From positions 186,001 through 250,000 of the forward strand of contig NZ_JBLOOT010000006.1 in NCBI RefSeq assembly GCF_049800675.1: a stretch of DNA of 64,000 nucleotides, in the 5' to 3' direction. Shown piece after piece: positions 1 to 8,369 of this stretch (its first letter is position 1; each line of letters starts with the position of its first letter). A program made the translations under genes and the position numbers. The notes beneath the pieces are model-generated. The model made no database searches and had not been told where the DNA came from. It worked only from the letters and a program-made list of their open reading frames with translations. The DNA is from Cauispirillum nitrogeniifigens (GTDB taxonomy: Bacteria; Pseudomonadota; Alphaproteobacteria; Rhodospirillales; Rhodospirillaceae).

Positions 1-434
1 CGGGCGAGCAGGTCGCCGGGGCTGGACACGCGCGGTGTCTGCGGCGAGTGCGCCCCGTAGGCCAGCACCTGATAGCCGTTGACGGTGTCGCTCAGGCGGA
101 CCTGCGGGATGTCGAAGGCACAGACCCGGTGCTTTTCCCCCAGCGCGTAGAACGGCGGGAACTCCTCGTAGTCATAGGTATAGTGCCAGTCGGCGGTGTA
201 GCGTTCCGGCAGGTAGTCGAGCTGTGACCAGTAGCCGTGCTTGCGCGCGTGGCAGCCGGTCCACAGCACTGTCCACGAGGCCTCGGCCACGCCGAAGGGC
301 ACGCCCTTGAGGTCGGCCCAGGCCCCTTGGCGGCGAAGCTGCGACAGGGTGGGCAGTTCCCCGGCGGCCATCCAGTCCCGGTAAAGCTCGCGGGGGGCGG
401 AGTCGAGGCCGATGGCGATGACTTTGCGTTTCAC
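1..434 (-). CDS. Alkaline-phosphatase-superfamily (type I phosphodiesterase/nucleotide pyrophosphatase-like) protein, C-terminus cut off by window
   Basis: The minus strand reads from a GTG at 434 without a stop to the window edge, giving the first 144 residues. The protein opens with KRKVIAIGLDSAPRELY, the hydrophobic-strand-plus-Asp opening of alkaline-phosphatase-superfamily phosphodiesterases (IGLDG type), and has VAEASWTVLWTGCHARKHGY, the usual segment carrying the Ser/Thr nucleophile and a conserved His. No signal peptide is seen. An SD-like GGATGGAAG precedes the GTG, and a further GTG upstream runs into a stop. It is the last gene visible in the exopolysaccharide operon, 99 bases after galE. 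In that setting it might transfer or remove a phospho-substituent on the polymer or lipid carrier, but this is inference; the substrate cannot be read from the fragment. Confidence 0.7.
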   Translation of the reverse strand, partial: MKRKVIAIGLDSAPRELYRDWMAAGELPTLSQLRRQGAWADLKGVPFGVAEASWTVLWTGCHARKHGYWSQLDYLPERYTADWHYTYDYEEFPPFYALGEKHRVCAFDIPQVRLSDTVNGYQVLAYGAHSPQTPRVSSPGDLLA

Positions 435-533
435 GGTGTCACTTCCATCCTGTTGCGCTTCGGTTCATGGGTGACCCTGGTCCGCCTTATTCTACCATGG
501 AGGGTGGCGCGGGGGCCAAGGCGGGCAGGGGGC

Positions 534-1526
534 CTAAGCCGCTCGCGTGGTCGTGCACGCCGCCTCCCAGTCGAGGGCGGTACGCACGATGACCTCCAGG
601 TCGTCGTGGCGGGGCGTCCAGCCCAGGCGCCGACGCAACGCCGACGGATCGGCCACCAGCGTCGGCGGATCGCCCGGCCGGCGCGGTCCCTGGCGGATGT
701 CGATGCGCCGCCCCGCCACCGCCTGCACGGTGTCGAGCACCTCGCGCACCGAATAGCCCCGCCCGTAGCCGCAGTTCAGGATGAGCGGCGTGTTCTCCGC
801 CCGCATGTGGCGCAGGGCCTGGACATGCGCCTCGGCGAGGTCGGAGACATGCACGTAGTCGCGGATGCAGGTGCCGTCGGGCGTGTCGTAGTCGTCGCCG
901 TAGACCTGGATGAAGTCGCGCTGCCCGGTCACCACCTGGCTGGCGATCTTGATCAGGTGGGTGGCCCGCCGCGACACCTGCCCGGTCCGCAACTGCGGGT
1001 CGGCGCCGGCAACGTTGAAGTAGCGCAGCGCCCCATAGATCAGGCCGTGCGCGGCGTGGGCATCCCGCAGCATCATTTCGGTCATCAGCTTCGACCGGCC
1101 GTAGGGATTGATCGGCGCGCAGGCGCAGGTTTCCGGGATCGGCACCGTGCGGGGCATGCCGTAGACGGCGGCGGTCGAGGAGAACAGCAGGTGGCGGACG
1201 CCGGCGGCGATGCAGCGCTCGATCAGCACGCGGCTGGCGGCGGTGTTGTTGGCGTAGTAGAGCAGGGGATTGTCGACGCTTTCCGGCACGATGATGCTGC
1301 CGGCGAAGTGCACCACCGCGCCGACGTCGTGGTCGGCCAGCACCCTGTCCACGAGGGCGGCGTCCCCCACGGAGCCTTCGACCAGGGGCACGTCGTCGGG
1401 CACCGCGCTGCGGCGCCCGGTGCTCAGGTCGTCAAGCACGACGACGGGAAAGCCCGCCTCCTGGAAGGCCAGCACCGCATGGCTGCCGATGTAGCCGGCA
1501 CCGCCGGTGATGAGGACTGCTGACAT
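534..1526 (-). CDS. galE: UDP-glucose 4-epimerase
   Basis: Cytoplasmic NAD-dependent epimerase interconverting UDP-glucose and UDP-galactose; 330 residues, normal for GalE. It is an extended short-chain dehydrogenase: the NAD-binding loop TGGAGYIGSH lies at residues 7-16, the active-site serine region SSTAAVYG at 116-123, and the catalytic pair is Tyr142 and Lys146 (PYGRSK). The ATG at 1526 is followed directly by the Rossmann strand. It lies 27 bases after fcl in the same direction, so it is probably co-transcribed and supplies UDP-galactose for the polymer. GalE-like enzymes can also act on UDP-N-acetylhexosamines or uronic acids, so substrate is assigned only at family level. Confidence 0.9.
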   Translation of the reverse strand: MSAVLITGGAGYIGSHAVLAFQEAGFPVVVLDDLSTGRRSAVPDDVPLVEGSVGDAALVDRVLADHDVGAVVHFAGSIIVPESVDNPLLYYANNTAASRVLIERCIAAGVRHLLFSSTAAVYGMPRTVPIPETCACAPINPYGRSKLMTEMMLRDAHAAHGLIYGALRYFNVAGADPQLRTGQVSRRATHLIKIASQVVTGQRDFIQVYGDDYDTPDGTCIRDYVHVSDLAEAHVQALRHMRAENTPLILNCGYGRGYSVREVLDTVQAVAGRRIDIRQGPRRPGDPPTLVADPSALRRRLGWTPRHDDLEVIVRTALDWEAACTTTRAA

Positions 1527-1553
1527 GGCGATTCCTTCTTGATCAGGAGGATC

Positions 1554-2504
1554 TCAGGCGGCGGTTTCGGCGTGGTGCTCCAGGAACCAGTCATAGGTCG
1601 CGGCGATGCCCTGGCGCAGCGGGATGGACGCCCGCCAGCCCAGGGCTTCCAGGCGCGTCGTGTCGACCTTCTTGCGCGGCGTGCCGTCGGGCTTGGAACG
1701 GTCGAACTCCAGATGGCCGGGGAAGCCGACCACCTCGTTGATCAGGGCGGCCAGTTCGCGGATCGACACCTCCTCGCCGCTGCCGACGTTGACCGGCTCG
1801 GCTCCGTCGTAGTGCTTCATCAGGTGGACGCAGGCGTCGGCCAGATCATCGACGTGCAGGAACTCCCGCAGCGGCCGGCCGCTGCCCCACACGGTCAGGG
1901 CCGGCTGGCGGGCGGCGCGGGCGGCATGGGCCTTGGCGAGCAGCGCCGGCAGGACGTGGCTGGAGGTCAGGTCGAAGTTGTCGCCCGGTCCGTACAGGTT
2001 GGTCGGCTGCGCGCTGATGAAGTCGCAGCCATACTGCTTGCGGTAGGCTTGGCACAGCTTGATGCCGGCGATCTTGGCGATGGCATACCACTCGTTGGTG
2101 GGTTCCAGCGGGCCGGTGAGCAGGGCCTCCTCGGGGATGGGCTGCGGTGCCTCGCGCGGGTAGATGCAGCTTGAGCCCAGGAACAGCAGCTTTTCGACGC
2201 CGACGCGCCGGGCGCCTTCGATGATGTTGGTCTCGATGGCGAGGTTGTCGTAGAGGAATTCGGCCGGGCGCGTGTTGTTGGCGTGGATGCCGCCGACGCG
2301 GGCGGCGGCCACGAACACCGCCTGCGGCCGGGCCTCGGCCAGCCAGTCCTCGACGGCGGCCTGGCGGGTCAGGTCGACCCGCTCGCGGCCGGCGGTGAGG
2401 ACCTCGCAGTCCTCCCCGGCCAGACGGCGCACCAGGGCGGAGCCGACCATCCCGCGATGGCCGGCCACCCACACCCGCTTGCCCGACAGATCATACAAGC
2501 TCAT
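1554..2504 (-). CDS. fcl: GDP-L-fucose synthase (GDP-4-keto-6-deoxymannose 3,5-epimerase-4-reductase)
   Basis: Second step of GDP-L-fucose synthesis: epimerises and reduces GDP-4-keto-6-deoxy-D-mannose using NADPH. The protein has 316 residues, as usual for Fcl/WcaG. Visible motifs are the NADP loop GHRGMVGS (15-22), SSCIYP (111-116) and the catalytic Tyr140/Lys144 (NEWYAIAK). The frame stays open upstream of 2504, but family sequences begin at this ATG (MSLYDLSGKRVWVAG), and a longer version would run through the end of gmd. The gap to gmd is 17 bases, so the two steps are surely co-expressed. With gmd here and manC at 15668 the complete route from mannose-1-phosphate to GDP-L-fucose is in this window. 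Confidence 0.95.
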   Translation of the reverse strand: MSLYDLSGKRVWVAGHRGMVGSALVRRLAGEDCEVLTAGRERVDLTRQAAVEDWLAEARPQAVFVAAARVGGIHANNTRPAEFLYDNLAIETNIIEGARRVGVEKLLFLGSSCIYPREAPQPIPEEALLTGPLEPTNEWYAIAKIAGIKLCQAYRKQYGCDFISAQPTNLYGPGDNFDLTSSHVLPALLAKAHAARAARQPALTVWGSGRPLREFLHVDDLADACVHLMKHYDGAEPVNVGSGEEVSIRELAALINEVVGFPGHLEFDRSKPDGTPRKKVDTTRLEALGWRASIPLRQGIAATYDWFLEHHAETAA

Positions 2505-2521
2505 GAATGCGCCTCCCGTTC

Positions 2522-3625
2522 TCAGGCCTGGGCCGACAGGCGGACTGGCGCGAGGGTCGCGCCGTTGGCGGTTGCCCCGGCGGCTTCGGCCTCCAGGCGG
2601 CCGAGGTCGCTGGCGACCATCTCCGACACCAGCTGGCGGAACGGGGTGGTGTGCTTCCAGCCGAGGACGCGGTGGGCCTTGGACGGGTCGCCGAGCAGCA
2701 GGTCGACCTCGGTGGGGCGGAAGTAGCGCGGGTCGATGCGTACCACCACCTTGCCGGTGGCGGCATCGACGCCGGCTTCCTCGACGCCGGAGCCGCGCCA
2801 GTCGATGGTCCGGCCGACCTCGGCGAAGGCCAGTTCGACGAACTCGCGGACGCTGTGCGTCTCGCCCGTGGCCAGGACGTAGTCGTCGGGCTTGTCCTGC
2901 TGGACGATGCGCCACATGCCTTCCACGTAGTCCCGCGCATGGCCCCAGTCGCGCTTGGCGTCGAGGTTGCCGAGGTACAGGGTGTCCTGCATTCCCAGCT
3001 CGATGGCGGCCACGGCGCGGGTGATCTTGCGGGTGACGAAGGTTTCGCCGCGGATCGGGCTTTCGTGGTTGAACAGGATGCCGTTGGAGGCGTGGATGCC
3101 ATAAGCCTCGCGGTAGTTCACGGTGATCCAGTAGGCATACAGCTTGGCCGCCGCGTAGGGAGAGCGCGGGTAGAAGGGGGTGGTTTCCTTCTGCGGCGTC
3201 TCCTGGACCTTGCCGTAGAGTTCGGACGTCGAGGCTTGATAGAAGCGGACCTTGTCGTCCAGGCGCAGGATGCGGATGGCCTCCAGCAGGCGCAGGGTGC
3301 CGATGGCGTCGGCGTTGGCGGTGTACTCGGGCGTCTCGAAGGACACCTGGACGTGGCTCTGGGCGGCGAGGTTGTAGATCTCGTCGGGCTGCACCTCCTG
3401 CACCAGACGGATCAGGTTGGTGGCGTCGGTCAGGTCGCCGTAGTGCAGGAAGAACTTGGGGTCGCCTTCATGCGGATCGGTATAGAGGTGGTCGACGCGC
3501 TCGCTGTTGAACGACGAGCTGCGGCGCTTCACACCGTGCACGCGGTAGCCCTTGGCCAGCAGCAGTTCGGCCAGATAGGCACCGTCCTGTCCGGTGATGC
3601 CGGTGATCAACGCGGTCTTCTGCAT
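2522..3625 (-). CDS. gmd: GDP-mannose 4,6-dehydratase
   Basis: Converts GDP-D-mannose to GDP-4-keto-6-deoxy-D-mannose, the first committed step to GDP-L-fucose (also the branch point to GDP-rhamnose and GDP-perosamine). 367 residues with NADP-binding TGITGQDG (8-15), the R35-R36-S-S-S nucleotide-contact segment, active-site TSE (133-135) and Tyr157/Lys161 (SPYAAAK). The ATG at 3625 has AGGAGG-like sequence (TAGGAGGAGCCTC) just upstream; the frame extends further but that part lacks family similarity. It lies 37 bases after the polymerase gene and 17 before fcl. The fcl neighbour decides that the product pathway is fucose. Confidence 0.95.
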   Translation of the reverse strand: MQKTALITGITGQDGAYLAELLLAKGYRVHGVKRRSSSFNSERVDHLYTDPHEGDPKFFLHYGDLTDATNLIRLVQEVQPDEIYNLAAQSHVQVSFETPEYTANADAIGTLRLLEAIRILRLDDKVRFYQASTSELYGKVQETPQKETTPFYPRSPYAAAKLYAYWITVNYREAYGIHASNGILFNHESPIRGETFVTRKITRAVAAIELGMQDTLYLGNLDAKRDWGHARDYVEGMWRIVQQDKPDDYVLATGETHSVREFVELAFAEVGRTIDWRGSGVEEAGVDAATGKVVVRIDPRYFRPTEVDLLLGDPSKAHRVLGWKHTTPFRQLVSEMVASDLGRLEAEAAGATANGATLAPVRLSAQA

Positions 3626-3662
3626 GAGGCTCCTCCTAGAAGCGCAGCCGTTGGAAGGGGGA

Positions 3663-5045
3663 TCAGGACGCGGTGGCGGGGACGCGTGGGTCCCGCCGTC
3701 CGGGGTCGTCGTGATCGGCAAGGGGCACGGGGGGCGCGGCGCTCCAGTCCTTGAAGTGCAGCAAGGTGCGCAGGACGACGCCCCACATGACGTAGTAGGG
3801 GATGGCGAAGAACGGTTTCTCGAAGCCGTCTTCCGGCGCGGCGGCCACCCACAGCAGGATGAAGAAGCTCATCAGCCACATCAGGCGGTCGTTCCACTCC
3901 TGCCAGCCCTGGCGGCGGGCGAAGCTCCAGGCGCGCCACCACGCGGCGACCAGGGCCAGATGCACGGCCAGCCACAGGATGACCCCGGTGACGCCAAGGC
4001 GGGCCAGCAGCGAGAGGTAGGAGTTGTGCGGCTCGCGCACCTTCACGCCTTCCTCGCCGACGCCGAAGTCGACCAGCGGGATGCCGTAGCCCAGGCCGAA
4101 CAGCATGTTGTCGATGCTGTCGGTGAGCTGGCCCCAAATGCTCTCCCACCATTGCAGGCGCAGCGGCACGCCGGAGTTGGCCTGTTCGATGGCCTCGCTG
4201 CCTTCGCCCATGCCGACGATGCTGAGGATGTGGTTGATGAAGAAGTCGAAGTCCACTTCATCTGAGATGCGGCCGCCGACCTGCACCCCGGCCATGATGA
4301 AGGCGCCCAGGCCGATGAACATCATCGGCACCAGCAGCGTGGCGCGGCTCAGGGTGCTGCGGCGCAGCAGCAGCAGCAGGGCGAACAGGGCCAGGATCTG
4401 GAGGTAGGTCAGGCGGGCCTGCACCACCACCAGGGCAAAGGCGATCAGCAGTCCGGCGCCGGCCAGCGCCAGCTTGCCCCAGCGCGGGTGACGGGCGAAG
4501 AACAGCAGCAGGCCCATGGCCGCCCACAGCACGAAGTTGCTGGCGAACGGATAGTAGAACAGCAGCGACACCTCCTGCCCCTGGCCGCCGGTCAGGGTGG
4601 GGGACAGCTCGCGCATGTTGGGGGCATCGAAGTAGCCCCACAGCATGACGACGTAGAGCACCGCCGCGATGCCCAGCCAGCGGAAGAAGCGGTCGAGCTG
4701 GCGGGGATTGGACGCCACGGCGAAGCCGACGATGATGTACAGGCTTTCGATCATCGCCGTGCCGTCGCGCAGCGCCCACGGGCCGTACTGGATGAAGCCG
4801 ATGACCACCATGAGGGTGCCGTAGGCCCACCACAGCACGAACACCGGCAGGTAAGTGGTACGGCCCATGTCGTGGATGGTGCGCGGCCAGTTGATGGTCA
4901 TCAGGTAGATCAGCAGCACCAGCTCGCCCAGCGGAATGCCGATGCCGCCGGGGGGGATGCGCAACTGCATGAAGCCGTAGGTGAGGACCAGATAGCCCAC
5001 CACCATCGACATCAGCAGCGTGAACTTCAGGCGTCCCAGGGTCAT
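3663..5045 (-). CDS. O-antigen ligase/polymerase (Wzy-C family) membrane protein
   Basis: Polytopic inner-membrane protein of 460 residues with roughly ten to twelve hydrophobic segments. It has the hallmark REPHNSYLSLLARLGVTGV segment of the large periplasmic loop in O-antigen ligases and Wzy polymerases. The start ATG overlaps the stop of the upstream glycosyltransferase in an ATGA. In an operon with flippase, Wza-like and Wzc-like proteins it most plausibly polymerises the flipped repeat units on the periplasmic face (Wzy role). A ligase role cannot be excluded from sequence alone, because the family is shared. The C-terminal 40 residues are Pro/Arg/Asp-rich and probably cytoplasmic. Confidence 0.85.
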   Translation of the reverse strand: MTLGRLKFTLLMSMVVGYLVLTYGFMQLRIPPGGIGIPLGELVLLIYLMTINWPRTIHDMGRTTYLPVFVLWWAYGTLMVVIGFIQYGPWALRDGTAMIESLYIIVGFAVASNPRQLDRFFRWLGIAAVLYVVMLWGYFDAPNMRELSPTLTGGQGQEVSLLFYYPFASNFVLWAAMGLLLFFARHPRWGKLALAGAGLLIAFALVVVQARLTYLQILALFALLLLLRRSTLSRATLLVPMMFIGLGAFIMAGVQVGGRISDEVDFDFFINHILSIVGMGEGSEAIEQANSGVPLRLQWWESIWGQLTDSIDNMLFGLGYGIPLVDFGVGEEGVKVREPHNSYLSLLARLGVTGVILWLAVHLALVAAWWRAWSFARRQGWQEWNDRLMWLMSFFILLWVAAAPEDGFEKPFFAIPYYVMWGVVLRTLLHFKDWSAAPPVPLADHDDPGRRDPRVPATAS

Positions 5046-6358
5046 GGCGTGGCCCCTCCGGTCCGCGCCGCCGGACCCACTCCCAGCGGGGACTGCGGCG
5101 CGGGGGTGGTGATGTCGATGCGGCCGACTTCGCGGACCAGGCGCACCAGGGCGTCGGGCCGGACGTCGGCGGAGAAGGAGGCGGCGCGCCGGCCCGCGCC
5201 CTCGGACAGGGCGCGGTGCAGGGCGGGCCGCGTGCGGATGTCGATCAGCGCCGAACCGAGGTCGGCGACGACCTGTTCGACCGTGCGATCCTCCGCCGGG
5301 ATGACCCGGCCGCAGGTGTCGTCAACCATCTCCTTCGGCCCGCCCAGGCCCAGGCAGACCACCGGCAGGCGATGGCCCAGGGCCTCCAGGACGACGTTGC
5401 CGCTGCTGTCGTGCAGGCTGGGGAACAGGAACACCGAATGCGCGGCATAGAGGGCGTGCAGTTCGGGCTGCGGCACCCACTCCCGCCAGTCGACGCGCCC
5501 GGCGATCCCCAGCGTCGCCGCCAGGGCGTGCAGGCGGTCGCGCTCCGGCCCCTTGCCGACCAGGGTCAGGCGGGCGGCGGGGTCGGCCTTGGCGAGGCGG
5601 GCGAAGGCCCCCAGCGCCAGATGCGCGCCCTTCCAGTGCAGCAGGCGGCCGACATAGAGGACGCTGAATGGCCCGTCGGCGATGGCCGGGCGCGGCCCGC
5701 TCATGGTGGCGGGGTCGGAGAACACCTCCAGGAACACGCGGGTCTTGGCGCGGTAGGCTTTGGGCACCAGGGCGGCGCTCTCGGACGTCTTGCACAGGAT
5801 GGCGCTGGCCTGGGCGAAGGTGCGGCGCATCATCGGGTCGAAGCGCACCGCGCCGTTGAGGATGTCGCGCGCCATCTCCATCAGGTGGCCCTTGGCCGAA
5901 AAGCCGGCGCGCATCCTCCACGGCGTGCGCTCGCCGCCCCCCACCGGGCCGAAGATCAGCGGCACGCCCAGCCCGCCGAGGAACGACGGCTGGCGGACCA
6001 CGCCCCAGGAAACATGGTGGACGAGGTCGAACCCGTGCTCGGCGTGCAGGCGGCGGGCGACATCCACCACCGTCCACTGCCAGGCGAGATAGTGGCTGCG
6101 CACGAAGCGCGGCCGTTCGTAGCCGGGGCCGGGCCAGCCGGCCGGGTCGTGGTGGACGAAGTGCAGGCGGGCGGCGATCTCGGGGGGCAGGGGCTTGCGC
6201 TCCAGGCCCTCGCGGATGGTCTTTTCGTGGTGGGCGCGGCAGGTCAGCACCCACACGGAATGGCCCATGCGGGCCCACGCCAGAGCCCAGTTCCAGCCCT
6301 GGCCGGGTTCGGACCCGCGATCGGGTTCGCAGGCATAGGCGGAGACGAGGATGTTCAT
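5042..6358 (-). CDS. Glycosyltransferase family 4 protein
   Basis: 438-residue GT-B fold glycosyltransferase. The N-terminal acceptor half begins MNILVSAYACEPDRGSEPGQ, typical of a GT4 subgroup in exopolysaccharide loci. The C-terminal half has the donor-binding region, with LYVGRLLHWKGAHLALGAF and an HDSSGNVVLEAL segment (the E-x7-E type motif). An alternative start at 6376 would add MRRDAP, but AGGAGG lies nine bases before the ATG at 6358, so that start was chosen. It shares four bases with the next gene (polymerase). It probably adds one sugar to the lipid-linked repeat unit on the cytoplasmic face; donor sugar unknown. The last ~20 residues are low-complexity Pro/Gly. Confidence 0.88.
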   Translation of the reverse strand: MNILVSAYACEPDRGSEPGQGWNWALAWARMGHSVWVLTCRAHHEKTIREGLERKPLPPEIAARLHFVHHDPAGWPGPGYERPRFVRSHYLAWQWTVVDVARRLHAEHGFDLVHHVSWGVVRQPSFLGGLGVPLIFGPVGGGERTPWRMRAGFSAKGHLMEMARDILNGAVRFDPMMRRTFAQASAILCKTSESAALVPKAYRAKTRVFLEVFSDPATMSGPRPAIADGPFSVLYVGRLLHWKGAHLALGAFARLAKADPAARLTLVGKGPERDRLHALAATLGIAGRVDWREWVPQPELHALYAAHSVFLFPSLHDSSGNVVLEALGHRLPVVCLGLGGPKEMVDDTCGRVIPAEDRTVEQVVADLGSALIDIRTRPALHRALSEGAGRRAASFSADVRPDALVRLVREVGRIDITTPAPQSPLGVGPAARTGGATP

Positions 6359-6372
6359 GGGCGCGTCCCTCC

Positions 6373-6939
6373 TCATTCCGCCGCCTGGCGCGGCGGGCTG
6401 CCAGTGCCGTACAGGATGGCTTCGTGGCGGGTGCGGTCGCCGTCGTCGCCGAAGCGGGTGCCGACCTGACGTGCCGGGACCCCGGCGACGATGGCGTAGG
6501 GCGCGACGTCGCGGGTCACCACCGACCCGGCCGAGACGATGGCGCCCCGGCCGATGGTGACGCCCGACAGCACGATGGCGCCGTAACCCAGCCACACGTC
6601 GTCGCCGACCACCACCTGCTCGATGCCGCGCGGCCTCTGGAAGGCGGGATCGCCCACCCAGGGGGCGCTGCGCACGCCGATGCCGATGGCGGTGAAGTCG
6701 TGGTCGTGGCGGCCGACCAGGCCGACGTTGTTGGCGATCAGCACCTGATTGCCGATGCGGCCGTCGACCTCGATGGTGCAGAACTTGCCGATGTAGACGT
6801 CGTTGCCGACGCTCAGGTGGTTGGGCGCCCACAGGTGGCTGAACGGTCCGATGTGCACCCGCCGGCCCAGGGTGACGTTGGCGCGCACGGCGTACAGCCG
6901 GACCACGCGCTGGAACAGGGTGCGCAGGAGGCTCCTCAT
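6373..6939 (-). CDS. Hexapeptide-repeat acetyltransferase (left-handed beta-helix, sugar O/N-acyltransferase type)
   Basis: 188 residues with repeated hexapeptide (I/V/L-G-x-x-x-x) turns: VTLGRRVHIGPFSH, LSVGNDVYIG, VVGDDVWLGYGAIVLSGVTI, then IGRGAIVSAGSVVT and the closing IVAGVPARQVG found in maltose/galactoside and serine acetyltransferase relatives. Trimeric acetyl-CoA-dependent acyl transfer is the family activity. It starts at 6939, overlapping the flippase stop by four bases (ATGA). In this operon it would O-acetylate a nucleotide sugar or lipid-linked repeat unit in the cytoplasm, separately from the membrane-bound acylation module at 17086-19753. Acceptor not identifiable. Confidence 0.85.
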   Translation of the reverse strand: MRSLLRTLFQRVVRLYAVRANVTLGRRVHIGPFSHLWAPNHLSVGNDVYIGKFCTIEVDGRIGNQVLIANNVGLVGRHDHDFTAIGIGVRSAPWVGDPAFQRPRGIEQVVVGDDVWLGYGAIVLSGVTIGRGAIVSAGSVVTRDVAPYAIVAGVPARQVGTRFGDDGDRTRHEAILYGTGSPPRQAAE

Positions 6940-8342
6940 GATCCGCTCCTTTCGATGACCGTTCCGGCGGTGACGGGGGTGGGCACGGCGGTGCGCGGCG
7001 AGGCGGGAGCCTCGGGGGCCTCGTCCGGCTCCTCCTCGGGCGCCGTGCCCTCGGCCGCGATCAGGCGGTTGAGGATGCGGCGCAGGCCGACCCACAGGAC
7101 CGACACCAGGATGACCGAGGTGCAGACGATGCCGACCATGGCGCCATGCACGCCGAAGGTGCTGACCAGGCTGTAGAAGGTCGCCAGCGTGAACACGCTG
7201 ACCGCCAGGTGGCCGAGGAAGATCAGCTTGGTGTTCTCCACCGCCCGCAGTCCGGCCTTCAGCGGCAGCGAGAAGAACAGGAACATGTAGCAGGCGCCGT
7301 AGTAGAGCAGCAGGTCGCCATAGGCCGCGTACTCCTGGCCGAACATCATGCCCAGCAGCGCGCCGGGCTGGATGTTGACGGCGATGATGATCAGCGCCGT
7401 GGTCAGGCCGCCGCTGATCGCCACCCGGCGCAGGAAGTCGCCCAGCGCCCGCGCGCCCTGGGCGTGGTAGATGCGGGCCGCCCGCGCCGGAACGATGTTC
7501 TCCCAGGCCTGGAACAGGATGTGGGTGATGGCGATCAGGTTGTGGGCGGCGCGGATGGCGCCCACCGTCGCCGCGCCCAGGAAAAAGCCGGCGGCGATGA
7601 TGAAGAAGTGGCCGGAAAACCAGTAGATGATGGCCGACGGCAGCAGCCATTTCGACGACTGCCAGTGTCGCACCGTGGTGGTGCGCAGCACCGACCAGTC
7701 GAACAGCGGCCGCACGAACAGCGGCAGCGACACCAGCGCGGCGACGGCACCGGCGGCGGCGATGGCCCACAGGGCGACGATGCTGGTCACCTTGAACGAC
7801 GGGTCGCCGGCGGCCATGGCGAAGACCACCGCCGCCACCAGCAGCGCGATCTGGCCGAAATAGCGGATCATGTCCGAGTACATGGCGACGCGCGGCCGGC
7901 CGATGCAGAAGAAGTAGCGGCGCAGGAACTCCTGGAACTGGAAGGCCACCACCACCGCCGCCAGCGGCAGCGCCAGCCCCTCGGTCTTCCAGCCGGGCAT
8001 GTGGGTGCCCGCCAGGTGCACGCCGCCGGCGATGGCCCCGGCGGTGAGCAGGCTGAGGACGCCCTGCTGGATGGCCAGGGCGGTGTAGTAGGCGCGCCGG
8101 CCTTCGGGCGGCTGCTTGGGGCCGATGCTCATCATCGGCTCCAGCACCACGGCGATCTGGATGGAGTTGGCGAACAGCACGATCATCCACGCCAGCGCAT
8201 AGCGGCCGAACTCGGCCATGCCGAGGAAGCGCGCCAGCATCAGGCCGGTGAGGAAGTTCACCCCGCTGACCACCGCCTGATCGGCCAGCGACCAGTTGAG
8301 ATGGCTGTCGCGGAAGAGAAGATTGCGGACCTTGGCGAGCAT
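6936..8342 (-). CDS. Polysaccharide repeat-unit flippase (Wzx/oligosaccharide flippase family)
   Basis: 468-residue polytopic membrane protein with about twelve predicted membrane segments, of the MOP-superfamily polysaccharide transporter type. The opening (DQAVVSGVNFLTGLMLARFL) is the usual first helix of RfbX/Wzx proteins, with a conserved Gly/Arg pair after helix 1 (FLGMAEFGRYAL). It would flip undecaprenyl-diphosphate-linked repeat units across the inner membrane. The C-terminal ~40 residues are acidic then Thr/Pro-rich and cytoplasmic. The stop overlaps the acetyltransferase start; the fused glycosyltransferase lies 27 bases upstream. Confidence 0.88.
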   Translation of the reverse strand: MLAKVRNLLFRDSHLNWSLADQAVVSGVNFLTGLMLARFLGMAEFGRYALAWMIVLFANSIQIAVVLEPMMSIGPKQPPEGRRAYYTALAIQQGVLSLLTAGAIAGGVHLAGTHMPGWKTEGLALPLAAVVVAFQFQEFLRRYFFCIGRPRVAMYSDMIRYFGQIALLVAAVVFAMAAGDPSFKVTSIVALWAIAAAGAVAALVSLPLFVRPLFDWSVLRTTTVRHWQSSKWLLPSAIIYWFSGHFFIIAAGFFLGAATVGAIRAAHNLIAITHILFQAWENIVPARAARIYHAQGARALGDFLRRVAISGGLTTALIIIAVNIQPGALLGMMFGQEYAAYGDLLLYYGACYMFLFFSLPLKAGLRAVENTKLIFLGHLAVSVFTLATFYSLVSTFGVHGAMVGIVCTSVILVSVLWVGLRRILNRLIAAEGTAPEEEPDEAPEAPASPRTAVPTPVTAGTVIERSGS

Positions 8343-8369
8343 CGGTTTCCGTCTCCGTCGCCGCGCGCC

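Noticed and set aside
1554..2915. Longer 453-codon version of fcl starting at 2915
   Set aside because: The extra N-terminus overlaps gmd and has no family similarity; Fcl begins at the ATG at 2504.
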